Notes under the pieces: model-generated | What the model was told of the DNA's origin: nothing | The model's database searches: none | The model's input: only the letters and a program-made list of their open reading frames with translations | Shown here: positions 1 through 8,549 of the stretch, in pieces | Position numbering within the stretch: position 1 is the first letter of the stretch | How the letters are laid out: every line of letters begins with the position of its first letter | Assembly: GCF_038069945.1 (NCBI RefSeq) | Contig: NZ_JBBPEV010000002.1 | Coordinates: 124,001 to 188,000, forward strand | Origin: Aquabacterium sp. A3 | GTDB lineage: Bacteria > Pseudomonadota > Gammaproteobacteria > Burkholderiales > Burkholderiaceae_C | DNA length: 64,000 nucleotides | Direction: 5' to 3' | Position numbers and translations under genes: made by a program

Positions 1-469
1 CAGCACCCATGGATTTGCCACCCGCGTGGTGGGCGGCAATGCCCGTGCCGCCCGTCTGGTGGGCTTGCCCAGCCACCGCCTGGTCATCACCGCGTGTGCG
101 CTGGGTGGTGCGGCGGCCGGATTGGCTGGCGCCATCGAGGTGGCGGCCGTGCACACCTCGGCCAATGCCTCGTTGATCGTGGGCCTGGGCTACACGGGCA
201 TCCTGGTGTCGTTCGTGGCGCGGCACAACCCCTTGGCGGTGGTGCCGGTGGCCATCCTCTTCGGGGGCTTTGGTGCGGCGGGCAGCCTGCTGCAGCGCCG
301 GCTGGACCTGCCCGATGCGTCGGTGCTGGTGCTGCAGGGTTTTGCGTTCGTGCTCATCCTGGCCAGCGACGCGATGCGCGGCAAGCTGGGCGAATGGTGG
401 CTGGTGCGGGGCGCGGCGTCGCGGCCGCCTGCGGCCCCGGTGGTGGCAAAGACGGAGGGCGTGGCATGA
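1..469 (+). CDS. ABC transporter permease, BMP/nucleoside type (C-terminal part)
   Basis: This is the C-terminal end of an inner-membrane permease whose start lies before the window. The open frame runs from the first bases and reads THGFATRVVGGN, the conserved cytoplasmic loop of branched-chain/nucleoside-type permeases (BPD_transp_2 family, YufP-like). It then has hydrophobic helices (VITACALGGAAAGLAGAIEVA; ILVSFVARHNPLAVVPVAILFG). It overlaps the next permease gene by ATGA, so the two are translationally coupled and probably form a heterodimeric channel. The matching ATPase is the double-domain protein at 6280-7875. The BMP-type binding protein and the gene start are presumably upstream and not visible. 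The substrate is inferred only from the neighbours (ureido nitrogen compounds). Confidence 0.9.
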   Translation, partial: STHGFATRVVGGNARAARLVGLPSHRLVITACALGGAAAGLAGAIEVAAVHTSANASLIVGLGYTGILVSFVARHNPLAVVPVAILFGGFGAAGSLLQRRLDLPDASVLVLQGFAFVLILASDAMRGKLGEWWLVRGAASRPPAAPVVAKTEGVA

Positions 470-1398
470 GCGATCCCGGATTTTTTTCCAGCTTCGGGGA
501 TGTGGCCCTGGCCGTGCTGGGCGGCGCCATCCGCGTGGGCACGCCCTTCTTGTTCGTGAGCCTGGGTGAGTGCCTTACCGAGAAGTCGGGCCGCATCAAC
601 CTGGGGCTGGAAGGCGTGCTGGTGCTGTCGGCCATGTCGGCCTTCGGCGCAGCCTACCTGACGGGCTCGCCCTGGATCGGGCTGTTGCTGGGCGCCTGCG
701 CGGGCGCCTTGTTGGCCATGCTGCATGGTCTGTTGTGCTCTTTGCCGCGGGTGAACGACATCGCCACGGGCATCGCGCTGATGCTGCTGGGCGCCGGCCT
801 GGCCTTCTACCTGGGCAAGCCTTTGATCCAGCCACAGGCGCCGCAGATTCCCTCGCTGGCCTTGGGAGCCTGGAGTGATTCGGCCCAGGTGCAGGCGGCT
901 TTGCGCATCAATGCGCTGTTTCCGATCGGGGTGCTGCTGGCCTTGTTCATGGCCTGGGCGTTCGCCAACACCCGCTGGGGCCTGATCGTGCGCATGGCCG
1001 GCGACAGCAGCGATGCAGCAAGGGCCTTGGGCTACTCGGTCAACACCGTGCGGGTGCTGGCCACCACCGTGGGCGGCTTCATCGCTGGTTTGGGGGGCGC
1101 CTCGCTGTCGCTGTACTACCCGGGCAGCTGGAACGAAGGCCTGTCCAGCGGGCAGGGGCTGATCGCCGTGGCCTTGGTGATCTTTGCGCGCTGGCGCCCG
1201 GTGGCCTGCCTGTGGGCCGCGCTGTTGTTTGGTGGGGCCGGGGCCCTGGGGCCAGCCTTGCAATCGGTGGGCATCGGCTGGGGCTACCACCTCTTCAACG
1301 CCATGCCCTATGCGCTGACGCTGCTCATCCTGATCTGGACCTGCAGCCCCAAGCGCTCACTGCAAGGCGCGCCGTTGGAATTGGGTGTCACGCGCTGA
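466..1398 (+). CDS. ABC transporter permease, BMP/nucleoside type (YufQ-like)
   Basis: This is the second permease of the importer (310 aa), integral to the inner membrane. The ATG at 466 overlaps the preceding stop codon (ATGA). The N-terminal part carries the family hallmark TPFLFVSLGECLTEKSGRINLGLEG (residues about 25-50), followed by roughly eight hydrophobic segments and a VRMAGDSSDAARALGYSV loop that contacts the ATPase. Length and motifs fit the second membrane subunit of BmpA/PnrA-type nucleoside importers. In this operon the cargo is more likely a ureido or heterocyclic nitrogen compound than a nucleoside; that is inference from the hydrolases that follow. Confidence 0.92.
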   Translation: MSDPGFFSSFGDVALAVLGGAIRVGTPFLFVSLGECLTEKSGRINLGLEGVLVLSAMSAFGAAYLTGSPWIGLLLGACAGALLAMLHGLLCSLPRVNDIATGIALMLLGAGLAFYLGKPLIQPQAPQIPSLALGAWSDSAQVQAALRINALFPIGVLLALFMAWAFANTRWGLIVRMAGDSSDAARALGYSVNTVRVLATTVGGFIAGLGGASLSLYYPGSWNEGLSSGQGLIAVALVIFARWRPVACLWAALLFGGAGALGPALQSVGIGWGYHLFNAMPYALTLLILIWTCSPKRSLQGAPLELGVTR

Positions 1399-1446
1399 TC
1401 GGTTGATGAGGCGTGATGAGGTGAGGCGATCGACAGGAGTTCTGAC

Positions 1447-2490
1447 ATGAGTGGCTTGGGTGGTTTGAACAAGACCCCATCGGGCATGGTGCTGGGCATG
1501 GTGCAACTGCAGTTGCCCGTGGTGGAGACCCCGGCGCAGCTGGCGGCGCAAACCCAGCGCATCGTGGACATGGTGGGTAAGGCCCGCCGCAGTTACCCGG
1601 GCATGGACCTGCTGGTGTTCCCGGAGTATTCGCTGCATGGCCTGAGCATGAGCACGGCCGACGAGTTGATGGTGACGCTGGACGGCCCCGAGGTGGCGGC
1701 CTTCAAGGCGGCCTGTGTGCAGCACAAGATCTGGGGCTGCTTCTCGATCATGGAGAAAAACCCCGGTGGCATGCCTTACAACACGGGCCTCATCATCGAC
1801 GACCAGGGTGCGCTGCAGCTGTACTACCGCAAGTACCACCCCTGGGTGCCGGTGGAGCCCTGGGAGCCCGGCAACATGGGCATCCCCGTCATCACGGGCC
1901 CCAAGGGCGTGAAGCTCGCGCTCATCATCTGCCACGACGGCATGTTCCCCGAGATGGCGCGCGAATGCGCCTACCAGGGGGCTGAGTTGATGATCCGCAC
2001 GGCGGGCTACACCGCCCCCATCCGGCATGCCTGGCAGATCACCAACCAGGCCAACGCGTTCCAGAACCTGATGGTGACGGCCAGTGTGTGCCTGTGCGGC
2101 AGCGACGGCACCTTCGATTCCATGGGCGAAGCCATGGTGTGCAACTTCGATGGCACCGTGATGGCGCAAGGCGGCGGTCGCGCCGACGAGATCGTCTGTG
2201 CCGAAGTGCGGGCTGATCTGGTGCGCGAGGCGCGGGTGCACTGGGGCGTGGAGAACAACATCTACCAGTTCTTCCATCGGGCCTACGTGGCTGTGAAGGG
2301 TGGGGCGCAAGACTGCCCCTACACCTTCATGCGCGACATGGTGGCCGGCACGGCCCGCCTGCCCTGGGAGGGCGAGGTGGTGCACACCGATGGCAGCTCG
2401 TGCGGCTTTGCGCCGCCCACGCGCGCGTTCAAGGGCGAAGAGCCCAACCTGCTGTCTGTTTCCACGACCACCTTGAAGGATGCGGCATGA
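1447..2490 (+). CDS. Formamidase (nitrilase superfamily, AmiF/AmiE type)
   Basis: This is a cytosolic carbon-nitrogen hydrolase of 347 aa, probably converting formamide (or another short amide) to formate and ammonia. The nitrilase triad is visible as E60 (LVFPEYS), K129 (YYRKYHPW) and C162 ([10 protein letters not shown]). The HDG after the catalytic Cys, and the overall spread of conserved blocks, resemble formamidases more than acetamide-type amidases. The start ATG at 1447 has a good ribosome site (AGGAG, 1435-1439). The gene overlaps the biuret amidohydrolase gene by ATGA. In this operon it may clear a short amide released during ureide breakdown, or widen the nitrogen sources used. Exact substrate is not provable from sequence. 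Confidence 0.88.
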   Translation: MSGLGGLNKTPSGMVLGMVQLQLPVVETPAQLAAQTQRIVDMVGKARRSYPGMDLLVFPEYSLHGLSMSTADELMVTLDGPEVAAFKAACVQHKIWGCFSIMEKNPGGMPYNTGLIIDDQGALQLYYRKYHPWVPVEPWEPGNMGIPVITGPKGVKLALIICHDGMFPEMARECAYQGAELMIRTAGYTAPIRHAWQITNQANAFQNLMVTASVCLCGSDGTFDSMGEAMVCNFDGTVMAQGGGRADEIVCAEVRADLVREARVHWGVENNIYQFFHRAYVAVKGGAQDCPYTFMRDMVAGTARLPWEGEVVHTDGSSCGFAPPTRAFKGEEPNLLSVSTTTLKDAA

Positions 2491-3188
2491 GCACCACCAC
2501 CTACGTCGATGCGCAGCCCTATGCCTGGCCCTACAACGGCGATCTGCGCCCCGCCAACACGGCGCTGATCATCATCGACATGCAGACCGATTTCTGCGGC
2601 GTGGGGGGCTATGTGGACAAGATGGGCTACGACATCTCGGCCACCCGCGCACCCATTGAGCCCATCAAGGCCTTGCTGGCCGAGGCGCGGCGCGTGGGCA
2701 TGCACGTGATCCACACGCGCGAGGGCCATCGACCCGACCTGAGCGACCTGCCGGCCAACAAGCGCTGGCGCTCGCGCCAGATCGGCACGAATGGCGTGGG
2801 CATCGGCGATGTGGGGCCGTGCGGTCGCATCCTGGTGCGCGGCGAGCCGGGCTGGGACATCATCCCCGAGCTGTACCCGATCGACGGCGAGCCCATCATC
2901 GACAAACCCGGCAAGGGCAGCTTTTACGCGACCGACCTGGAACTGATCCTGCACACGCTGGGCGTTCAGAACATCATCCTGACGGGCATCACCACCGACG
3001 TGTGTGTGCACACCACCATGCGCGATGCCAACGACCGCGGCTTTGAGTGCGTGATGCTGACGGACTGCACGGGCGCCACCGATCCGGGCAACCACGCGGC
3101 GGCCTTCCAGATGATCAAGATGCAAGGGGGCGTGTTTGGTGCGGTGTCGGATTCCAAGGCGGTGATCAAGGCCTTGCAGGCCTTCTGA
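2487..3188 (+). CDS. biuH: Biuret amidohydrolase (isochorismatase-fold cysteine hydrolase)
   Basis: This 233-aa cytosolic enzyme should hydrolyse biuret to allophanate and ammonia. The isochorismatase-family triad is D31 (IIIDMQTDF), K140 ([14 protein letters not shown]) and C173 ([15 protein letters not shown]). The N-terminal [12 protein letters not shown] block, [17 protein letters not shown] and the [10 protein letters not shown] block match from memory the characterised rhizobial biuret hydrolase rather than RutB or N-carbamoylsarcosine amidases. It overlaps the formamidase gene by four bases. The next catabolic step, allophanate hydrolase, is encoded at 8546 in the same operon, which supports the assignment. 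A homology search against BiuH and TrtA would settle biuret versus triuret specificity. Confidence 0.9.
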   Translation: MSTTTYVDAQPYAWPYNGDLRPANTALIIIDMQTDFCGVGGYVDKMGYDISATRAPIEPIKALLAEARRVGMHVIHTREGHRPDLSDLPANKRWRSRQIGTNGVGIGDVGPCGRILVRGEPGWDIIPELYPIDGEPIIDKPGKGSFYATDLELILHTLGVQNIILTGITTDVCVHTTMRDANDRGFECVMLTDCTGATDPGNHAAAFQMIKMQGGVFGAVSDSKAVIKALQAF

Positions 3189-3250
3189 ACAGGCACCAGG
3201 GCAGGGCACAGGAGTGATCCTGAGCGCGTGAGGGGCGGGTATGCAGATTG

Positions 3251-3262
3251 CTTGTATACAAG
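3251..3262 (+). promoter_or_regulatory. Palindromic operator candidate (GntR/FCD type)
   Basis: CTTGTATACAAG is a perfect 12-bp palindrome located 78 bases before the ATG of the NitT/TauT binding protein. It fits the TNGTNNNACNA pattern bound by many FadR/FCD-subfamily GntR regulators. A GntR/FCD gene closes this operon (10873-11586), so it is the natural candidate to bind here. The site would create a second, regulated entry point within the long operon. No experimental data; inference from pattern and context. Confidence 0.6.
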
Positions 3263-3339
3263 AAGGTATTCAAACAAGTGTGTGCCGACATGCCGATCCC
3301 CGCGTCCGTCATCAGCCCTCTTCTGTAAAGGTTTCATCC

Positions 3340-4329
3340 ATGTCCGAGTCGTCCTTCCGCCGCCACCGCCGACAACTGTTGCAGGCCACCGCCGCTGCTG
3401 CCGCCTTGGGGGCCTTGCCCACGGTGCGTGCGCAGAGTGACAAGATCCTCATTGGCTACTGGCCCATCGCCTCGGGCCTGCCCTTGTACGCAGGCCTGGA
3501 GCGTGGCTTCTTCAAAGAGGCCGGCCTGAACGTGGAAGGCGTGAAGTTCCAGAGCGCACAGCAGGTGGCCGAGGCCATGATCTCGGGCCGCATCCACGGG
3601 TCGGCCAACGGCACCGCGTCGGCCGTGTTGGCCCTGGCCGAGATCACTTCGCCGGGCCTGTTCAAGATCATCTGCTCCAACCCCTCCAACCACAAGCTGG
3701 TGCTCGACCAGTTCGTGGTGCCCATTGGCAGCCCGATCAAGTCGATTGCCGAGCTCAAGGGCAAGACGGTGGCCTCCGGCCCCGGCATCCAGAACCTGAC
3801 ATTGGCCAAGATGATCCTGGAGAAGAACGGCGTGACCGATGCCCGCGTCATCGAGTTGCCCATCGGCCAGCATGTGCCTTCGCTGGCGGCCGGGCAACTG
3901 GACGCGGTGTACACGCTTGAGCCCACCGGCACGGCCGGCCGGCTGCGTGGCCTGACGCGGGTGCTGGAAAACGGCGTCATCAGCAAGTACATCCTGGGCA
4001 ACGCCGATGCGCCCTGGTTCGGCGGCTCGGCCAGCGTCACGAGCACCTTCCTGAAAGAGCAGCCCGAGTTGGCCAAAAAGTACATCGCGGCTTATGCGCG
4101 CTCGGTGGACTTCGTGCGCAAGAACCCCACGCAGGTGCGCCAGCATCTGGACGGGTTCACGTCCATCGATCCCAGCCTGGTGAAAGAGGTGCCGCTGGCG
4201 GGCTTCACGCTGTACAACGAGTTCACCGAGGCCGACATCGGCTACTTCCAGAAGTTCTTTGATGTGTTCACCGAGCGCAAGATCTTCTCGCGCACGGTGC
4301 CCGTCAAGCCGCTGCTCTACACGGCCTGA
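3340..4329 (+). CDS. ABC transporter substrate-binding protein, NitT/TauT (SsuA) type
   Basis: This is a periplasmic binding protein of 329 aa from the ATG at 3340, which has an AAAGG ribosome site. The N-terminus RRHRRQLLQATAAAAALGALPTVRAQ looks like a Tat signal peptide, so it may be exported folded. The mature part begins DKILIGYWPIASGLPLYAGLERGFFKEAGL, typical of the SsuA/THI5/NMT1 fold. The later block TLEPTGTAGRL lies in the second lobe. A longer in-frame start at 3241 would remove the signal peptide from the N-terminus and cover the palindrome, so it is rejected. It works with the permease at 4338 and the ATPase at 5458. The ligand is probably a small ureide such as biuret (inference). 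Confidence 0.9.
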   Translation: MSESSFRRHRRQLLQATAAAAALGALPTVRAQSDKILIGYWPIASGLPLYAGLERGFFKEAGLNVEGVKFQSAQQVAEAMISGRIHGSANGTASAVLALAEITSPGLFKIICSNPSNHKLVLDQFVVPIGSPIKSIAELKGKTVASGPGIQNLTLAKMILEKNGVTDARVIELPIGQHVPSLAAGQLDAVYTLEPTGTAGRLRGLTRVLENGVISKYILGNADAPWFGGSASVTSTFLKEQPELAKKYIAAYARSVDFVRKNPTQVRQHLDGFTSIDPSLVKEVPLAGFTLYNEFTEADIGYFQKFFDVFTERKIFSRTVPVKPLLYTA

Positions 4330-4337
4330 GGAACGCC

Positions 4338-5114
4338 ATGAACAAGCTCCTGGACCGCCTGTTCGACCCCCGCCTGCTGCCCTTGGTGGGGCCCCTCTTG
4401 TTGTTCGGCATCTGGGAGCTGGTGATCACCACCAAGCTCATCCGCCCGGTGTTGTTGCCCCCGCCAGCCGAAACGCTGGCCCACCTGTGGAGCGTGATGG
4501 TCAGCGGCGACATCGCCGAAGACTTCCTGGCCACGGTGTACCGCACGCTGGTGTCCTTCGGCATCGCAGTGGCCATCGGGGTGCCGGTGGGCGTGATGCT
4601 GGGCTCGTCGGTCAACGCCTACCGCAGCGTCGAGTTCCTGGTGGACTTCTTCCGCTCCACGCCGTCGTCGGCGCTGATTCCCTTGTTCATGCTGATCTTT
4701 GGCATCTCGGACAGCAACAAGATTGCGATTGCGGCGTTTGCGGCGGTGTTGCTGGTGTTGTTCAACAGCGCCTATGGGGTGATGAACGCCAAGAAGACCC
4801 GCGTGATGGCCGCCCAGATCATGGGGGTGAGCAAGTGGCATGTGTTCAAGGACGTGATGCTGATGGAGAGCCTGGCACAAACCTTCGTGGGCTTGCGCAC
4901 CGGGGTGTCCATGGCGCTGGTGATCGTGATCGTGGCCGAGATGTTCATCGGCTCCGAGAACGGCCTGGGCCACCGCATCATCGATGCGCAGCAGGTGTTC
5001 AACGTCAAGGACATGTACACCTCGATCCTGATCACGGGCGCCCTGGGTTACCTGCTGAACCTGATGTTCTTGCTGATCGAGAAGCGCATCGTGCACTGGA
5101 GTGGCAAAGCATGA
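4338..5114 (+). CDS. ABC transporter permease, NitT/TauT (SsuC) type
   Basis: This is an inner-membrane permease of 258 aa beginning 8 bases after the binding-protein stop. It has about six hydrophobic segments. The BPD_transp_1 EAA loop appears around residues 155-190 (KKTRVMAAQIMGVSKWHVFKDVMLMES, with the conserved AxxMGxS-like core). LVITTKLIRPVLLPPPAETL near the N-terminus is typical of the SsuC/TauC branch. It should form the channel of the importer with the preceding binding protein. Its ATPase partner is separated from it by a 343-bp non-coding stretch with two structured repeat elements, which is unusual for this otherwise gapless operon. Confidence 0.92.
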   Translation: MNKLLDRLFDPRLLPLVGPLLLFGIWELVITTKLIRPVLLPPPAETLAHLWSVMVSGDIAEDFLATVYRTLVSFGIAVAIGVPVGVMLGSSVNAYRSVEFLVDFFRSTPSSALIPLFMLIFGISDSNKIAIAAFAAVLLVLFNSAYGVMNAKKTRVMAAQIMGVSKWHVFKDVMLMESLAQTFVGLRTGVSMALVIVIVAEMFIGSENGLGHRIIDAQQVFNVKDMYTSILITGALGYLLNLMFLLIEKRIVHWSGKA

Positions 5115-5146
5115 GTGTGGATATTGCTTTCAGAAGTGTGTCTCGC

Positions 5147-5246
5147 GCTTGGCAGCGCGGGTGCCCAACTTCGCTCATGTCCCCCGGCCGGGCTGCGCCC
5201 GACCTCCTCCTTTACTTCGCTGCGTTGGGCACCCGCGCTGCCAAGC
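5147..5246 (+). repeat. Structured palindromic element, copy A
   Basis: Outer arms 5147-5169 and 5224-5246 are perfect 23-bp reverse complements. Inside lie two boxes, CGCTCATGTCCCCCG (5172-5186) and CCTCCTCCTTTACTTCGCT (5203-5221), flanking a small hairpin (5189-5193 pairs with 5197-5201). The same two boxes recur in inverted orientation in copy B (5313-5410), while arms and inner stem differ in sequence yet stay self-complementary. The rest of the 5115-5457 gap (5115-5146, 5247-5312, 5411-5457) shows no gene. It may be a dispersed REP-like element or a structured RNA; no open frame in the gap looks protein-coding. Confidence 0.85.
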
Positions 5247-5312
5247 CTGCACCGCTCTGGAAGCTGGGTGGGGGGGTGAGTGGGGAACCGGTGCACGCCA
5301 CCCTAGGAGGAT

Positions 5313-5410
5313 CAGGTGGGTGGGGTGCACGGCGGAGCGAAGTAAAGGAGGAGGCACGCGCACCGCGCGTGACGGGGGACATGAGCGCAGTCGTGTACCC
5401 CACCCGCCTG
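5313..5410 (-). repeat. Structured palindromic element, copy B (inverted)
   Basis: This is the second copy, inverted relative to copy A. Outer arms 5313-5330 and 5393-5410 match at 16 of 18 positions, and both mismatches are G-T, which would be G-U wobbles in RNA. The boxes AGCGAAGTAAAGGAGGAGG (5336-5354) and CGGGGGACATGAGCG (5373-5387) are exact reverse complements of those in copy A. The inner hairpin (5355-5361 with 5365-5371) is a perfect 7-bp stem whose sequence differs from copy A. Fixed boxes plus compensating stems suggest selection on structure rather than on sequence alone. Confidence 0.85.
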
Positions 5411-5457
5411 AGCCGGCCCAAGGCGCCCAAAGCGTCGAACACCTGAAAGACAAAGCC

Positions 5458-6264
5458 ATGAACGCCGTCCTCACCCCCACCACAGACCACACCGCCGCCA
5501 GCGCCCACAAGCGCCCCCACGTCACCGTGCGCGGCCTGCACAAATCCTTCGCCGGCGCACCGCTGTACACCGACTTCAACCTCGATCTGCCGCGCGGCAA
5601 GATCGTCTCCATCTTCGGCCCCAATGGCTGTGGCAAGTCCACCCTGATGAACATGATCGCCGGCCTCATCCCGCTGGACCAAGGCGAGATCCTCTTTGAC
5701 GGCAAAACGCTCAAGGACACGAAGATCGGTTACGTGTTTCAGAACTACCGCGACGCCCTGTTTCCGTGGATCACCGCGCGCGACAACATCGCCTATCCCC
5801 TGCGCCGCCAGGGCATGAAAGAAGCCGAGGTGCAGGCCCGGGTGGACGAGCTCATCCAGCTCTTCGAGATCCGCTTCGACCTCAGTCGCTACCCGTATGA
5901 ACTCTCGGGCGGCCAGCAGCAAACCGTGTGCATCATGCGCTCGCTGGCCCCGCGTCCCGAGATCATGTTCCTGGATGAGCCCTTCTCGGCGCTCGATTTC
6001 GAGATGACGCTGTTCATCCGCGAGAAGCTGCAAGAGGCGCATGTGGCCACGGGCACCACCATGGTCATCGTCTCGCATGACCTGGAAGACGCCGTGTTCC
6101 TGGCCGACGAGATCCTCTTGCTCACGCGCCGGCCCACACGCATCGCCGAGATCGTGCCCTTCAACCTGCCGCGCCCGCGCATCCCCGAGACGATGGCCGA
6201 TCCGGAGTTCGTGCGGGTCAAGAGCCGCACGCTGGAGGTCTTCCGCCGCGAGATGAAAGCCTGA
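5458..6264 (+). CDS. ABC transporter ATP-binding protein, NitT/TauT (SsuB) type
   Basis: This is the cytosolic ATPase (268 aa) of the NitT/TauT importer. It has Walker A FGPNGCGKSTL (about residues 55-65), Q-loop YVFQNYRDALFPW, signature LSGGQQQ, Walker B IMFLDEPFSALD and the switch histidine in IVSHDLEDA. The ATG at 5458 is used because the upstream extension of the frame runs through the repeat elements. The first ~18 residues are a low-complexity Thr/Ala leader. It is followed after 15 bases by the ATPase of the other importer, so both transporters are probably co-expressed. Confidence 0.93.
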   Translation: MNAVLTPTTDHTAASAHKRPHVTVRGLHKSFAGAPLYTDFNLDLPRGKIVSIFGPNGCGKSTLMNMIAGLIPLDQGEILFDGKTLKDTKIGYVFQNYRDALFPWITARDNIAYPLRRQGMKEAEVQARVDELIQLFEIRFDLSRYPYELSGGQQQTVCIMRSLAPRPEIMFLDEPFSALDFEMTLFIREKLQEAHVATGTTMVIVSHDLEDAVFLADEILLLTRRPTRIAEIVPFNLPRPRIPETMADPEFVRVKSRTLEVFRREMKA

Positions 6265-6279
6265 CCGGAGCCCTGGACC

Positions 6280-7875
6280 ATGACCGCACCGCTCGACCCC
6301 GCCCTGCAGCCCCCCCGCAAAACCGGGGCCCTGGCCCTGTCCACCTACAACCTGACCAAGCGCTTTGGCAGCTTCACGGCGCTGGATGGCGTGTCCATCG
6401 ACGTGCGGCCAGGCACCGTGCACGCCCTGCTGGGCGAAAACGGCGCGGGCAAGAGCACCCTGGTCAAGGCCATCGTGGGCTACCACCTGCCGGACGATGG
6501 TGCGGTGCTGATCGACGGGCGCGAGCAGGCCATCACCTCCCCGGTGGTGGCGCGGCAACTGGGCATCGGCATGGTCTACCAGCACTTCACCGTGGTGCCG
6601 GGCATGACGGTGGCCGAGAACCTGCTGCTGGCCAAGGGCACCTTGCCGGCCGTCATCCCCTGGAAGCAGGTGCGCGCCGAGCTGGAGGCCTTCCTGGCCA
6701 CCACCCCCTTCAGGCTGGACCTCGATGCCCGTCCCGTGGACCTGTCGGCCGGCGAGAAGCAGAAGCTCGAGATCCTCAAGCAGCTCTACCTCAAGCCCCG
6801 CCTGCTGATCCTGGACGAGCCCACCTCGGTGCTGACGCCGCAAGAGGCCGACGAGGTGCTGGGGGCCTTGCGCGACCGTGCTCACGCGGGCGATGTCAGC
6901 GTCATCATGATTTCGCACAAGTTCCGCGAGGTGATGGAGGTGGCCGACGACGTGAGCGTGCTGCGCCGGGGCGCCTTGATGGGCAGCCACCGCGTGGCCG
7001 ACACCAACCCCACCATGCTGGGCGCCGAGATGATGGGGCAGGGGGCGCAACAACAGGTGGCCAGCCCGGCCGGCCGCATGCCGCGAGAGCCTTTTCCCAG
7101 CGCGCCGGTGCGTTTGCGCATTGAGCAGCTGGAGGTGGCCGGCGACCGGGGCGAGATGGCCGTGCAGGGGCTGTCGGTTCAAGTGCGTGGCGGCGAGATC
7201 GTGGGCGTGGCCGGCGTGTCTGGCAATGGTCAGCGCGAGCTGATGGAGGCCTTGGTCGGCCAACGCGATCGTGCCGCCGGCGAGGTCTGGATCGCCGACG
7301 AGCGCTACCAGGCCCGCCGCGCGCAGAACCAGCGCCTGAACGTGCGCAGCCTGCCCGAGGAGCCCTTGCGCAACGCCTGCGTGGGCGACCTGAGCGTGGC
7401 CATGAACATCGGGCTGCGCCGCTTTGACCAGCCTCCGGCGGCGCGTGCCGGCTGGCTGCGTGGTGGGGTGCTGCGGGCGCAGGCCCGCGAGCTGATCGCG
7501 GCCTACAAGGTCAAGACCCAGGGCGAGAATGCGCCCATCCGATCCCTGTCGGGCGGCAATGTGCAGCGGGCGGTGCTGGCCCGCGAGCTCGATGGCCAGG
7601 TGGACGTGCTGCTGGTGTCCAACCCCGTCTTTGGCCTGGACTTTGCCGCTGTGGCCGAGATCCACAGCCGCATCATGGCCGTGCGCAATGCGGGCGGCGC
7701 GGTGCTGTTGCTCAGTGAAGACCTCGACGAGTTGCTCAAGCTGGCCGACCGCATCGTGGTGATGAGCGAGGGCCGCATCGTGCACGAGTGCATGGCCGAC
7801 GAGGCCGACCGACACGTGCTGGGCACCTTCATGGGCGGACACCACCACGACGAACCCCAGCGGGAGGCCGCATGA
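6280..7875 (+). CDS. ABC transporter double ATP-binding protein, BMP/nucleoside type (YufO-like)
   Basis: This is a 531-aa protein with two fused nucleotide-binding domains, as in sugar and BmpA-type nucleoside importers. The first domain has a full Walker A ([12 protein letters not shown], about 50-61), signature [12 protein letters not shown] and Walker [16 protein letters not shown]. The second has the usual degenerate Walker A ([16 protein letters not shown], about 305-320) and signature [16 protein letters not shown]. It should energise the two permeases at 1-1398 even though it is encoded about 5 kb downstream, with the second importer inserted between. Its stop overlaps the next hydrolase gene (ATGA). 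Confidence 0.92.
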   Translation: MTAPLDPALQPPRKTGALALSTYNLTKRFGSFTALDGVSIDVRPGTVHALLGENGAGKSTLVKAIVGYHLPDDGAVLIDGREQAITSPVVARQLGIGMVYQHFTVVPGMTVAENLLLAKGTLPAVIPWKQVRAELEAFLATTPFRLDLDARPVDLSAGEKQKLEILKQLYLKPRLLILDEPTSVLTPQEADEVLGALRDRAHAGDVSVIMISHKFREVMEVADDVSVLRRGALMGSHRVADTNPTMLGAEMMGQGAQQQVASPAGRMPREPFPSAPVRLRIEQLEVAGDRGEMAVQGLSVQVRGGEIVGVAGVSGNGQRELMEALVGQRDRAAGEVWIADERYQARRAQNQRLNVRSLPEEPLRNACVGDLSVAMNIGLRRFDQPPAARAGWLRGGVLRAQARELIAAYKVKTQGENAPIRSLSGGNVQRAVLARELDGQVDVLLVSNPVFGLDFAAVAEIHSRIMAVRNAGGAVLLLSEDLDELLKLADRIVVMSEGRIVHECMADEADRHVLGTFMGGHHHDEPQREAA

Positions 7876-8549
7876 CCTGCACCGTGGCGGCACAGCCGTT
7901 TGATTACCGCTTCGATCCGGCGCACACCGCGCTGCTCATCATCGACATGCAGCGTGACTTTGTGGAGCCTGGCGGCTTCGGGGCGTCGCTGGGCAACGAT
8001 GTGTCGCTGCTGCAGGCCATCATCCCCACGGTGCAGCGCGTGCTGCTGGCGTGGCGCGCCCTGGGCGGCCTGGTGGTGCACACGCGCGAGGCCCACCTGC
8101 CCGACCTGTCGGACTGCCCGCCCGCCAAGCGCGAGCGTGGCCAGCCCAGCCTGCGCATCGGCGATGTGGGCCCCATGGGGCGTGTGCTCATCCGGGGTGA
8201 GCCCGGTCACGCCATCGTGCCCGCCCTGGCGCCCGTCGAGGGCGAGATCGTCATCGACAAGCCTGGCAAAGGCGCCTTCTATGCCACCGGTCTGCACGAG
8301 ACCTTGCAAGAACTGGGCATCACCCACTTGATCGTGATGGGGGTGACCACCGAAGTGTGTGTGCAGACCTCGATGCGCGAGGCCAACGACCGTGGCTACG
8401 AGTGCCTTTTGGTGGAAGATGGCACCGACAGTTACTTTCCCGAGTTCAAGGCGGCCACGCTGGCCATGATCCGCGCCCAGGGCGCCATCGTGGGCTGGAC
8501 GGCGCCCAGTGCCTTGTTGCTGCAGGCTCTGCCTGCCCCCACACCATGA
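7872..8549 (+). CDS. Second isochorismatase-fold cysteine hydrolase (biuret/triuret hydrolase-like)
   Basis: This 225-aa cytosolic hydrolase is a paralogue of the enzyme at 2487. The triad is D25 ([10 protein letters not shown]), K130 ([14 protein letters not shown]) and C163 ([15 protein letters not shown]). It shares the [15 protein letters not shown] and [12 protein letters not shown] blocks, but lacks the N-terminal WPYNG segment of BiuH and ends differently. It overlaps both neighbours by ATGA and directly precedes allophanate hydrolase. It could act on triuret, carboxybiuret-related compounds or another ureide, giving biuret or allophanate. The exact substrate cannot be told from sequence; triuret hydrolase (TrtA) is the closest functional guess. 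Confidence 0.82.
   Translation: MTCTVAAQPFDYRFDPAHTALLIIDMQRDFVEPGGFGASLGNDVSLLQAIIPTVQRVLLAWRALGGLVVHTREAHLPDLSDCPPAKRERGQPSLRIGDVGPMGRVLIRGEPGHAIVPALAPVEGEIVIDKPGKGAFYATGLHETLQELGITHLIVMGVTTEVCVQTSMREANDRGYECLLVEDGTDSYFPEFKAATLAMIRAQGAIVGWTAPSALLLQALPAPTP

Noticed and set aside
3241..3339. Longer N-terminus for the NitT-type binding protein from the ATG at 3241
   Set aside because: It would put 33 residues before the Tat signal and run through the operator palindrome. The ATG at 3340 has its own ribosome site.
5115..5457. Small protein gene in the repeat-bearing gap (ATG with an AGGAGG-like box on either strand)
   Set aside because: The ribosome-site-like and ATG bases belong to the fixed boxes of the repeat. 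The frames differ between copies and show no coding pattern.
5212..7893. Long minus-strand open frame across the ABC ATPase genes
   Set aside because: It is opposite clear ATPase coding with Walker motifs. The product is compositionally biased and has no recognisable domain.
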